Below, one piece after another: positions 25,286 to 33,996 of a stretch of DNA of 46,960 bases (its first letter is position 1; each line of letters starts with the position of its first letter). The notes under the pieces were generated by a model that did no database searches, had not been told where the DNA came from, and saw only the letters and a program-made list of their open reading frames with translations. The translations under genes and the position numbers were made by a program. The DNA comes from Limnoraphis robusta CS-951. Its GTDB lineage: Bacteria > Cyanobacteriota > Cyanobacteriia > Cyanobacteriales > Microcoleaceae. The stretch is taken from positions 1 to 46,960 of the forward strand of contig NZ_LATL02000055.1 of NCBI RefSeq assembly GCF_000972705.2. The letters run 5' to 3'.

Positions 25286-26158
25286 ATGAAACGTCGTCAT
25301 TTTCTCGGGTATTCTTTATACTTTATCATAGGATGTAGCACAACAACGACCCGGAACAACGAACTCGGAAAGAATAAACCTGATCTTCTCCGTTTTACAG
25401 TAACTGACGAACAAGGACTAGAAGCATTAGAGCAGAATTATGGCAAATTTCGCCAAGCTTTAGAAGAAGTCCTAGAGACAAAAATTGAGTTTGTCCCGGT
25501 AGAAAGCTACATCGCTGCTGTGGTTGCGTTTCAATCCAATCAAGTGGATTTAATTCTCACTGGGCCTTCTGAATATGTGGTAATTCATGCTCGGACTGAT
25601 GCTTTACCTTTGATTGCGATCGCTCGTCAAGATTACTATTCTATCATTGTTGTTCCCGAACAGAGCAATATTCAATCTTTAAATCAATTAAGCGGTAAAA
25701 CCATTTCTCTGAAAAAACCGGGTTCTACCAGTGGTCATCTTGGCCCAACAAAATTATTACTAGATGCCGGACTGAAACCGAATGTCAACTATCAAGTAAT
25801 GATGTTAGGATCACAAGAAGGGATGGAAGCACTCGCTGAGGGGAAAGTCGATGCTTGGGGGGGATCAAAAACGGATTATGAAGGCTATAAAATTTCTGGA
25901 AAAAGCTTTCGAGAGATTGAAAAAGGTTCTCCCCTTCCCAATGATTTGATTGTTGCGAGTGATTTTTTAGATCCAAAAGTTGTTGCTGAGTATAAAAAGC
26001 GGATTATCGAAAATCAAGACAAATTACTTCAGGCTTTAGTTGCAGGTGAAGAAACTCAAAAATACAAAGGTTCTCGGTTAGTTCCCGTTGAGGATAGTGA
26101 TTATGATATTATTCGTGATGTCTATCAAGCGATTGGCGAAGGGGAGTTAATTCGGTAA
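25286..26158 (+). CDS. PhnD-like phosphonate/phosphite-binding lipoprotein
   Basis: 290 residues from ATG 25286, which has GGGAGG 9 bases upstream. The N-terminus (MKRRHFLGYSLYFIIGC) is a lipoprotein signal with Cys at the lipobox. The mature part is a type II periplasmic binding protein of the PhnD group: DEQGLEAL, SNQVDLILTGPSEYVVI, ISLKKPGSTSGHLGPTKLLL and AWGGSKTDYEGY match positions of the ligand cleft. No ABC permease or ATPase is nearby. Instead it is 100 bp upstream of a sensor kinase, so it may deliver a ligand signal to that kinase rather than serve uptake. Confidence 0.75.
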   Translation: MKRRHFLGYSLYFIIGCSTTTTRNNELGKNKPDLLRFTVTDEQGLEALEQNYGKFRQALEEVLETKIEFVPVESYIAAVVAFQSNQVDLILTGPSEYVVIHARTDALPLIAIARQDYYSIIVVPEQSNIQSLNQLSGKTISLKKPGSTSGHLGPTKLLLDAGLKPNVNYQVMMLGSQEGMEALAEGKVDAWGGSKTDYEGYKISGKSFREIEKGSPLPNDLIVASDFLDPKVVAEYKKRIIENQDKLLQALVAGEETQKYKGSRLVPVEDSDYDIIRDVYQAIGEGELIR

Positions 26159-26259
26159 AATTTCAGGGATGAAACAAGTTGACTCAGAACCGAGTGAATT
26201 AACCTAATATTAACCTAAGGATGCTAAATTAGTACAGAAATGCTCTATCCGGTTCTATT

Positions 26260-28092
26260 ATGTTGCTCGGTAAAACAGTTGAGGAAGCTGAAAAAATAAA
26301 GAAAACTCTAAAAATTAGCTTTTCTTCAGTTGTTGGAGGATTATCATTCAGTCAATCTAGAAAAATTTTTTCTCGCTTGAGCATTCTAAAAAAGATTAGC
26401 TATGGCTATTGTCTGGCGATTGGAATTGGTGTTAGTGGTACAATTGTGGGATTGATGATCGGAGATTCATCTCAACAAAAAGCATTATCACAACTCACTA
26501 TCGCTTATCAACAACAGAATATCATTACCCAACTCGAAAATGCTCTGAAATCCTTACAATCTCATCCTCAACAGTTGATTATTGTTTTAGGAGACAATAT
26601 TTCCTACGATTACGAAGTGGTGAAATTTTATGATAACTTAAATCGAATTCAACACCAAATTCATAAACTCGATACCTTTATAGAACTTCACGCTGAGGAT
26701 ATTGTTGTTGAGGAAAAGGATGTTCAGAAGCTATTCCAAGCTTACCATACCACAATTAAATCCTATGTTGAACTTATGGAGTCTCTCTGGAAAGAAATTA
26801 AGCCAGCGACTCTCGTTCAAGAAGAAATTCCCACCGCACAACAACAAATTTGGAACACCCTGCGAGATCAAGAAGCCACTCAAATTAGTCTAGAGTTTGA
26901 ACGAATTTCCGAACAGTTAACGCGACTGATTACCAAAGCTGAACTTCAACAAAAGCAAGCCGATATTCAACTCCAAAAAGCGAATAATTTGCGAGTTATG
27001 ATTATTGTAACCAGTTTATTCCTTTCTACAACAATTGCAATTATACTTGCTATTTTAACCAGTCGTGCGATTGCTCTTCCGATTCAAAAAGTAACGAAAG
27101 TTGCTCAACGAGTCACTGAAGAATCCAATTTTAGCCTGCGTGTTCCAGTGAGATCTACAGATGAAATCGGAACCTTAGCGGTTTCTCTGAATCAATTAAT
27201 TGAATGGGTAGAAAAATATACTCAGGATTTAAGACAAGCGATTAAAGATTTAAAAACGACTCAAGCGCAACTGATTCAAAGCGAGAAAATGTCGAGCTTA
27301 GGTCAAATGGTAGCAGGAATCGCCCATGAAATCAATAATCCGATCAGTTTTATTCATGGAAATATTACCCCAGCTTTAGAGCAGATCCAAGATTTACTGA
27401 ATTTAGTTGATCTCTATCAACAAAATTGTTCCCAGATTTCGCCGGAAATAGAAGCCAAAATCGCCGAAATTGATTTAGAATTTATCGCGGAAGATTTACC
27501 GAAGTTACTCTCTTCGATGAAAATGGGAACCCAACGAATTAGAGAGATCGTGTTGTCGCTGCGAAACTTTTCTCGCCTCGATGAAGCGGAAATCAAGCAA
27601 GCTGATATTCACGAAGGAATTGATAGTACATTACTGCTTCTGAATCATCGTCTGAAGCCAGAGATTGAAGTCGTGAAACAGTATGGCAATATTCCCCTGA
27701 TTGACTGCTATCCCGCACAACTCAATCAAGTATTTATGAATATCATTTCTAATGCGATTGATGCTTTAGAAGAGGCAAAGACTCATATTTTGTATGGCGT
27801 GGAATTCTCAACACCCGCTCAAATTACCATTCAAACCGAACAGATTAATACTCAACAGATTCAAGTCAGAATCCGAGATAATGGATTAGGAATTCGTCCT
27901 GAGATTAAACATAAACTGTTTGATCCGTTTTTTACGACTAAAAAAATCGGCAAAGGAACAGGAATCGGGCTTTCAATTTGCTATCAAATTATCCAGAACC
28001 ATCAAGGCAAAATCGAAGTCGTCTCGGAATACAAAAAAGGGGCTGAGTTTATCATCACTCTACCGATTATATCAAAAAAATGCCGAGAATGA
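26260..28092 (+). CDS. Orphan sensor histidine kinase
   Basis: 610 residues. Membrane helices at about 45-68 and 243-268 bracket a roughly 175-residue extracytoplasmic sensing region rich in Gln and helices. HAMP (270-320) is followed by a coiled-coil, then the phospho-acceptor H356 in AGIAHEINNP, and the ATPase domain with N (NIISNAIDALEE), G1 (IRDNGLGI) and GKGTGIGLS boxes, all intact. No response regulator gene is adjacent. It follows a PhnD-like lipoprotein, and the pair resembles arrangements in which a substrate-binding protein feeds a kinase. No ribosome binding site is clear, and later starts are possible. Confidence 0.85.
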   Translation: MLLGKTVEEAEKIKKTLKISFSSVVGGLSFSQSRKIFSRLSILKKISYGYCLAIGIGVSGTIVGLMIGDSSQQKALSQLTIAYQQQNIITQLENALKSLQSHPQQLIIVLGDNISYDYEVVKFYDNLNRIQHQIHKLDTFIELHAEDIVVEEKDVQKLFQAYHTTIKSYVELMESLWKEIKPATLVQEEIPTAQQQIWNTLRDQEATQISLEFERISEQLTRLITKAELQQKQADIQLQKANNLRVMIIVTSLFLSTTIAIILAILTSRAIALPIQKVTKVAQRVTEESNFSLRVPVRSTDEIGTLAVSLNQLIEWVEKYTQDLRQAIKDLKTTQAQLIQSEKMSSLGQMVAGIAHEINNPISFIHGNITPALEQIQDLLNLVDLYQQNCSQISPEIEAKIAEIDLEFIAEDLPKLLSSMKMGTQRIREIVLSLRNFSRLDEAEIKQADIHEGIDSTLLLLNHRLKPEIEVVKQYGNIPLIDCYPAQLNQVFMNIISNAIDALEEAKTHILYGVEFSTPAQITIQTEQINTQQIQVRIRDNGLGIRPEIKHKLFDPFFTTKKIGKGTGIGLSICYQIIQNHQGKIEVVSEYKKGAEFIITLPIISKKCRE

Positions 28093-28111
28093 TCAACCCT
28101 TTTTCAAGTTT

Positions 28112-28477
28112 TTACTCCATTTCAACAAATACCGTCACGGCGGCGACTGCAATCAACATTTCATCATTTTTATCCTCAAGTTCGGCGATCGCCCGTCCTT
28201 GCACCACCATTCCGCCTGACTCGAGTTTGAGGCTTTTTTGACCAAAAGGCAACACCGCCAACACCTCATCCGATCGCACTTGTTCAGGATAGGGAACCGC
28301 CACCTGTACTTCAACAATCATCTGATTGGGATGAGTTAAACCCGCCACCTCCCAAACTCCGGGTAAAGCATTGTGAGCGATCGCATTGCGAACCGCCCGT
28401 GCTGCGGCTACAGTAGGGTCTTGTCCATGCTGATCAATCCCCATCGCCATTTCAATAATTAAGCGTTTACGAGCCAT
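28112..28477 (-). CDS. Lin0512 family protein
   Basis: 121 residues, full length. The sequence MARKRLIIEMAMGIDQHGQDPTVAAARAVRNAIAHNALPG and MIVEVQVAVPYPEQVR are hallmarks of the Lin0512 family (small, conserved in bacteria, function unknown). Third gene of a minus-strand operon with the pentapeptide protein (19-bp gap). It converges with the sensor kinase gene, with 19 bp between the two stops. Confidence 0.85.
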   Translation of the reverse strand: MARKRLIIEMAMGIDQHGQDPTVAAARAVRNAIAHNALPGVWEVAGLTHPNQMIVEVQVAVPYPEQVRSDEVLAVLPFGQKSLKLESGGMVVQGRAIAELEDKNDEMLIAVAAVTVFVEME

Positions 28478-28496
28478 AATTCAAGCTTTAAATGTA

Positions 28497-29492
28497 CTAT
28501 TGATGAACTTCCCCATTTGGCATAATCGCCCCATGCAACTGTACGCCAACAGTTGTCGCACTGCTAAATTCAACTCGGGTGAGATAAGCATAACTCAAAT
28601 TCGCATTGCGGAGATTTGTCCTAGCAATTGAGGCATCCGTAAGATCGGCTTGGGTTAAATTCGCATCACTTAAATCGGCGCGGGTTAAATCGGCTCGTAC
28701 TAGGTTTGTTCGGCTCAAATCTGCACCACAAAGATTAGCATTACTCAGTTTAACATCAGGTAAGATTGAATCACACAAAACCACCCCAGGAAGTTGAGCC
28801 TCTGTTAATATCGCTCGTTCAAGTTTTACCTTTCTTAAATTCGCCCCCATCAGTCGAGCGCCGGATAAATCGGCTTCGGTTAAAAACGCCGATTGTAGGT
28901 TTGCTTCTGTGAGGTTAGCTTGCTTCAAAATCGCCCCTCGAAACACCGTTTCCCCTAAATTAGCGCCTCGAAGATTAGCACGGGTTAAATCGGCACCTGT
29001 GAGGTTAACACCTTGTAAATCACTACCTCGTAAATCAGCCCCCCGCAAGTTCACCCCTTCGTAAATCCGTCGTTCATAACGTAGGTTCGCCCCCCGTAAA
29101 CAAGCACCTCGCAAGTCAGCCCCTTGGAGATTAACGCCGCGTAAATCAGCTTGAATCAGGTTAGCATCCAGTAAAATAGCCAGAGACAAGTTAGCCTTGC
29201 GAAAATCGGCACCTTGTAAAATGGCTCCGTGAAGATCTGCATCGTTGAGGTTGGCGCCACTGAGGTTGGCTTTATTGAGGTTGGCGCCACTCAGTTTGCT
29301 ACTAACTAAGTTGGCTCTGGTTAAGTTGACACCATTGAGATAAGCAAGAATTAATTCAGTTCCCTGTAAGTCGGCGTGGCTGAAGTTAGAATCAATTAAA
29401 TCCGCAGAGTTTAGATTAGCATTTCTGAGATTAATCGCTCTAAAATCTCGCTCTCCTGCTTGATATCGTTTCAGCAGTTCAGTCGCATCCAT
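28497..29492 (-). CDS. Pentapeptide-repeat protein
   Basis: 331 residues built almost entirely from A(D/N)LXX pentapeptides from about residue 20 to 315, folding as a right-handed quadrilateral beta-helix. A small break occurs near residues 140-146 (RYERRIYEG), where the helix register is interrupted. Many cyanobacterial members are of unknown role; those acting on gyrase have a similar fold, but no evidence of that here. It begins 5 bp after the preceding gene, so the two are co-translated. The other strand is open across part of it only because of the regular codons. Confidence 0.85.
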   Translation of the reverse strand: MDATELLKRYQAGERDFRAINLRNANLNSADLIDSNFSHADLQGTELILAYLNGVNLTRANLVSSKLSGANLNKANLSGANLNDADLHGAILQGADFRKANLSLAILLDANLIQADLRGVNLQGADLRGACLRGANLRYERRIYEGVNLRGADLRGSDLQGVNLTGADLTRANLRGANLGETVFRGAILKQANLTEANLQSAFLTEADLSGARLMGANLRKVKLERAILTEAQLPGVVLCDSILPDVKLSNANLCGADLSRTNLVRADLTRADLSDANLTQADLTDASIARTNLRNANLSYAYLTRVEFSSATTVGVQLHGAIMPNGEVHQ

Positions 29493-29497
29493 TTCGT

Positions 29498-31030
29498 TTA
29501 ACCTTTGAGTGAATTATAGGCATATTGTTGAGTCCAAGCAACCGATTTTTGACCAATTTTACGTCCATAGATTTTAATATGATGAATGGATGTGATTTTC
29601 AGAAAGATTAGCTTTTTATGAACAAAAGATGCTGTGGGTTCGGGTGAGGGAATTTCTTCTGCTGCAACGACAATGTGTAAACAACCCGCTTGAGATTTGA
29701 CTTGGGTGTGAATTCCTCTTGTTTGTAAGGATTGATTGATCAAGCTGGCGATCGCTTTGGGATTTCCCTGTCGAGCGAGTTCCATCATTTTTTGTTGAGA
29801 CGGATCGATAGTTTGAGCTAATTTTATTTCGCTGGTTTCGAGTTCGTTTAAATCCTTTTTTAATTCATTGACTTTGATTTCTATTGTGTCAATTAATTTT
29901 TGGAGTGCCTGTTTTTTGAACTGGAAGCGTTCTTCGGAGGTTTGATTTTTTAGACAGAGATCTAAAAGATTTTGTAACTCATCCCAGGTTTGATTAATGG
30001 GGTAGATTGTTTTTCTAATACTATGATTAAGGATGATTTGCACCTGAGATTCTAATTGATTGTTGAGATTTTCTAGTTCTTCGGTTCTCAGCCTGGTTGA
30101 AATTGAGTGATCAGGAGTGAGCAATGTTTCTGATGTTAAAGGATTTTCGTCTAATTTGGGTTCTTGATTTAATAAAAAAGAGTTGACATTTTCTGACTTT
30201 TTTTCTTCAATACTCAAAAAATCCTCTTCTATTTTATCATTAACATAACAAGTGTTTACCTCAAGTTTTTCTTCTAATGTATTGCTTGATTTTTCTGTAT
30301 TTATTGCGTATATTGGCTTTAAAGCATCTAGTAAAACACTGACAGCTTGAGCATTTTCATCGGGATTTTCCAAATAGTCAGCCATTTTCAATAGATGAGA
30401 TCTTAAACCAGAAATGATTGGAAAATTTTGCAGCAAGTGTCTTAGTAAATCATCCAAGCTATGCAACTTTAACTGTGACCATTCTTGAGTGCTAAAATTA
30501 AACTCTCGTTCTAAAGTAGAAAACAGTAACAGTTTCACTCGTAAGGGATTTGTATACTGCATAATTCTCCATCTGACATCAAACAGGTTAGGAATAGAAG
30601 AGAGAGAATTCAACTTCTGATTCGGCTCCGTTGTTTCTACAGCTTGGGAATTCTGAGTCAGAGTCGATTCAGAAAGATTTTGATCGGCTTGGAAATGAGA
30701 TGGATTTAATTGGTCTTCTAAATAAAGTTGTCCAACTTGATTAATAATCGTATGAATAATCAGAGTGTATTGTGATTTTTTATTGATTTTCGACAAAATT
30801 CGATCTAGAATATTATAGAGATTCTCTAGAGTTTGAGTTTTCCAATATAATTCCTGCACTAAATTTCTGGTCGAAATCTTAATCAACAAGTCTTGATTAT
30901 TTTCCCACTGTCCTCGACAAGCACAAAGCATCACCTTTTTAATCCGATTCAGGTTAACATCTTTTTCTAAATGTTCAACAACTTCGTTCAATTTTGAGGG
31001 ACTAGACACCTTTTCCTCCTCTGGAAGCAA
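29498..31030 (-). CDS. Large hypothetical protein with cyanobacterial C-terminal domain
   Basis: 510 residues, first gene of the operon with the pentapeptide protein and Lin0512 protein. N-terminal part (about 1-120) includes KKVMLCACRGQWENNQDLL, a motif I have seen in cyanobacterial hypothetical proteins. The middle is Ser/Gln/Glu-rich with coiled-coil stretches (about 315-400). The C-terminus has the ARQGNPKAIASLINQSLQ segment followed by an alternating beta pattern (CLHIVVAAEEIPSPEP, LIFLKITSIHHIKIYGRKIG), a small domain also seen at the end of cyanobacterial Ser/Thr kinases. No enzyme motif. Likely a cytoplasmic scaffold, by inference. Confidence 0.6.
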   Translation of the reverse strand: MLPEEEKVSSPSKLNEVVEHLEKDVNLNRIKKVMLCACRGQWENNQDLLIKISTRNLVQELYWKTQTLENLYNILDRILSKINKKSQYTLIIHTIINQVGQLYLEDQLNPSHFQADQNLSESTLTQNSQAVETTEPNQKLNSLSSIPNLFDVRWRIMQYTNPLRVKLLLFSTLEREFNFSTQEWSQLKLHSLDDLLRHLLQNFPIISGLRSHLLKMADYLENPDENAQAVSVLLDALKPIYAINTEKSSNTLEEKLEVNTCYVNDKIEEDFLSIEEKKSENVNSFLLNQEPKLDENPLTSETLLTPDHSISTRLRTEELENLNNQLESQVQIILNHSIRKTIYPINQTWDELQNLLDLCLKNQTSEERFQFKKQALQKLIDTIEIKVNELKKDLNELETSEIKLAQTIDPSQQKMMELARQGNPKAIASLINQSLQTRGIHTQVKSQAGCLHIVVAAEEIPSPEPTASFVHKKLIFLKITSIHHIKIYGRKIGQKSVAWTQQYAYNSLKG

Positions 31031-31282
31031 GAATTAGAAAATAATTTTTATCTATACTGATTTCCCATTGAAAACTCAGACAATGATGCAAAAGTTCAAT
31101 ATAACCCCAAAAAATAGACCTTGAAGCTGATTCAGCGAACGAATTTCATAACAACACCCTATTTCATTTTAAACGAGAATCCTCTCACCGTGCTAATAAT
31201 AAAGGGTACAGCAACATCTGCTATACCCCACTGTATGACTGGAATGACAACAAAGTTTAAATTAAATTAGGTACGGCTTTAC

Positions 31283-31676
31283 CAACAATTGCCGCACACG
31301 CCCCTACCTTTAGGTATGGGGATACTAGGTTTGGAAAATGCTATAGTAATTCTACTGGCAGGGTATTCAACCAGTCTAAAAACCCAGCATCTAATCGATG
31401 CAATGAACCTTGAAGACTTAAGGTATGGGGTTCTTGCGAGGAATGCTTTGGCAGGATAAAACCTTAAAGCACCAAGTACAGAGAATCAAGCATTTTTTCT
31501 CAAGTACGGTAGGGCATACCGAAACTATCTCTGAAATGGGATGAACGACTGGGGAGACTCACCCCAAAGAGCGTAGATTGGGAAACCAGTTGGCTTTAAG
31601 GGTTGTCAATGAACCAGTAATCCAAATCCGTGAGGCTTGGAGAATCCCCTTGCTTTAGAAATGGGGAGTATGTCAA
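31283..31676 (+). mobile_element. Non-autonomous IS200/IS605-type element carrying a HEARO-like RNA
   Basis: A 394-bp element with no gene. The left end follows TTAC (31279-31282), the insertion tetranucleotide known for IS608, and contains the hairpin CCCCtACCTttAGGTatGGGG (31301-31321). The right end has CCCC...GGGG (31646-31666) and ends GTATGTCAA. Inside is the RNA scaffold, including the hairpin CGGTA-GGGCA-TACCG (31507-31521) and the blocks GGGTATTCAACC, AACCCAGC and TGAACCTTG. Very similar to the copy beginning at 46640. The last bases (31673-31675) form the TGA stop of the minus-strand aminotransferase gene. If it is an IscB-type RNA, its guide would lie just left of 31283; if a TnpB-type RNA, just right of 31676. 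Confidence 0.65.
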
Positions 31677-32983
31677 ACGTTAGCCATCACACCCTGATAG
31701 ACTCGTTCTGTAACCTCAGCCAAACGTTGCATTCCCTCTACAATTTCCTCATCACTCGCCGTCAGACTCATGCGAATACATTGCTGTTTGTGTGGCCAAT
31801 CTCCCGATAAACCGGGGAAAAAAGAACTTCCCGGTACACAAATCACACCCACTTTCTTTAATTCTTGATAAAATTCCCAATCAGAAATCGGTAAATCTTC
31901 AAACCAGATCCAAGCAAAAATCGCCCCTTCTCCCCGATGCAAATACCAAGGCAAATATGAAGGCATTGAGCTATCCAAAGTCGCCTCTAAAATGGTAAAC
32001 TTGTTTTGGTAGTATGGGCGAATCACCTCAACCGCAATATCCGCTAACATTCCCGAACCAATCGCCCTCGCTGCGATCGCCTGTCCGTACCGAGAAGAAT
32101 GAATACAAATATTCGTTTGAAAGGCTTGCAGGACTTGAATAATTTCTTCATCACCAATCGCTACCCCCAACCGTTCACCCGGAAGTCCCGCTTTTGATAA
32201 ACTAATACAGTGAACAATATTTCCCCCAAAAATCGGTTCCATATCGGTAAAATTCAACGCAGGAAACGGAGGCGCGTAGGCAGAATCAACAAAAACAGGT
32301 ATATTATAATTGGCTGCCATCGCTGCAATTTTTTTCACTTCATCCTGAGTCAATACATTTCCTGTAGGGTTACAAGGACGAGAAAAAATAATCGCACCCA
32401 CCGTTTCATCAACCGCAAACCGATCAAAATCAGGATGATATTTGAACCGATGCGTCTCAGGAAAAGTCTCTAATTTGGGTTGATAAGCCACCACCGCTTC
32501 AGGAAACAGGCTAACGCTACCATATCCGGTATAATCAGGACTCAAGGGCAAAACGATCTTTTTAAGGGTTCCGTCCTCTGTGTAGCCGCCAAAAGCATTA
32601 GCAGCGAAAAAATAAATTGATTGACTTCCAGGGGTAATCAAAATATTGCGATCGCTGAGATTTAGTCCGTAGCGTGAGTTAAAATCTTCAACAATTACAT
32701 CGATAAACGGTTGATAGCCTTGACTCGAACCATACCGACAAATCACCTCGCCATATTCAGGACTAGACAGAAGTTGATCGGTACAATCTCGCCATAACTG
32801 TTCAACTTCAGGTAAAATCACCGGATTACCTGCACTTAAATTAATAAAATCTTTACCCTGACCTGATCTGAGGGTTTCAATAATATCTTTCATAATCGCA
32901 CGCACCCCACTCAAATGGGACATACGATTGCCAAATTTAGATAAAGCCAGATCCATAGTGCAGCAAACGTACTCGATTGACAT
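31673..32983 (-). CDS. avtA: Valine-pyruvate aminotransferase
   Basis: A PLP-dependent fold-type I aminotransferase that interconverts valine/2-ketoisovalerate and pyruvate/alanine. The family N-terminus (SKFGNRMSHLSGVRAIMKDI), LITPGSQSIYFFAANAFGG, IIFSRPCNPTGNVL (cofactor-binding) and SLSKAGLPGERLG with the catalytic lysine are present. Length is normal, 436 residues from the ATG at 32983; a GTG at 33001 would add six residues, and an ATG at 32956 would remove nine. Its stop codon is supplied by the IS-like element at 31283-31676, so the last few residues (GVMANV) may not be original. Confidence 0.9.
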   Translation of the reverse strand: MSIEYVCCTMDLALSKFGNRMSHLSGVRAIMKDIIETLRSGQGKDFINLSAGNPVILPEVEQLWRDCTDQLLSSPEYGEVICRYGSSQGYQPFIDVIVEDFNSRYGLNLSDRNILITPGSQSIYFFAANAFGGYTEDGTLKKIVLPLSPDYTGYGSVSLFPEAVVAYQPKLETFPETHRFKYHPDFDRFAVDETVGAIIFSRPCNPTGNVLTQDEVKKIAAMAANYNIPVFVDSAYAPPFPALNFTDMEPIFGGNIVHCISLSKAGLPGERLGVAIGDEEIIQVLQAFQTNICIHSSRYGQAIAARAIGSGMLADIAVEVIRPYYQNKFTILEATLDSSMPSYLPWYLHRGEGAIFAWIWFEDLPISDWEFYQELKKVGVICVPGSSFFPGLSGDWPHKQQCIRMSLTASDEEIVEGMQRLAEVTERVYQGVMANV

Positions 32984-33120
32984 TGAATTAATCTTAACCA
33001 CAGTCAGCCAAGATGGGGAAGTCTCAAAAATAAAATATAGATTTTTTCACGAATACTCAGATTGATGATAGCTTTGATCTCAATAGCAACAGCATTTACA
33101 GCGATGATTCCTATTATCCC

Positions 33121-33954
33121 ATGTTGATTTGGCAAGCTGACTTTTATCGCCGTCCTCTCGGTGATACCACCGGACAACCCCTCTGGGAGTTGTTGATCTG
33201 TGATCAGAGTCGCAGTATTGAATATCTCGCCTTCTGTCCCCAGTCTCAGGTGAATTCAACTTGGTTGACTCAACAGTTACAACAAGCAACGCAAACTGAG
33301 AAACCCGATGTGATTTGGGTTTTTCGTCCTCAATCTCTCAGTTTAATGGAAATCGCCGCCGCAACGCTAGGAATTCCTGTTAAACCTAACCGTCGCACTA
33401 CAACGCTTAAACAATGGCTACAGCAACGGGTTGAAGATTATCCCAAACTCGCAGGTTATACCAACGAACCCTACAAACCGATAGATTTGGATAAACCGCC
33501 TCCTGTTCCCATTCCTGAGAATTTATGGGGGGATGTTTGGCGGTTTGCAACCTTACCCGCAGGAGAAATTGTTGATGCGTTTAGCGATCGCCCGATTCCT
33601 TTTTTAGAAATGCCGGATTTTTTGCATCCAATTCATTTAAAATTACCTTCAACGGTTGCCGTTCCCGGTATTGTAATTAATGGCGGGCGTCAGTCGATGC
33701 AATTAGCGCGTTGGTTAGGGGAAAATCAGCCTGTTTCGTTGCATTATATTCCCGGTTCTCCCGATGGATTAATTTTAGAAGCGGGATTAGTAGATCGGTG
33801 GGTATTAGCAACCTTTGAAGATGCGGAAGTTAGCGAAGCGGCTAAGATGTTTACCGAACGAAAACAGTTAACCAAAGGGTTACATTTTTTGTTAGTTCAA
33901 CCGGATGATTCGGGGATGACTTATACCGGGTTTTGGTTGTTAAGACCAGAGTAA
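33121..33954 (+). CDS. tab2: Tab2/Atab2 family RNA-binding protein
   Basis: 277 residues, full length for the family (DUF1092). In green algae and plants Tab2/ATAB2 binds RNA and helps translate photosystem I and II mRNAs; cyanobacterial members are assumed to act similarly. Recognisable blocks are WQADFYRRPL, WELLICD, LWGDVWRFATLPAG, RPIPFLEMPDFL, INGGRQSMQLARWL and TYTGFWLLRPE at the C-terminus. A 42-bp gap separates it from the P-loop ATPase gene; I do not think the two are functionally linked. Confidence 0.9.
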   Translation: MLIWQADFYRRPLGDTTGQPLWELLICDQSRSIEYLAFCPQSQVNSTWLTQQLQQATQTEKPDVIWVFRPQSLSLMEIAAATLGIPVKPNRRTTTLKQWLQQRVEDYPKLAGYTNEPYKPIDLDKPPPVPIPENLWGDVWRFATLPAGEIVDAFSDRPIPFLEMPDFLHPIHLKLPSTVAVPGIVINGGRQSMQLARWLGENQPVSLHYIPGSPDGLILEAGLVDRWVLATFEDAEVSEAAKMFTERKQLTKGLHFLLVQPDDSGMTYTGFWLLRPE

Positions 33955-33996
33955 AAACTGTTAATATAAGTTGTTAGTCGAGAAAAGACCACAGCC

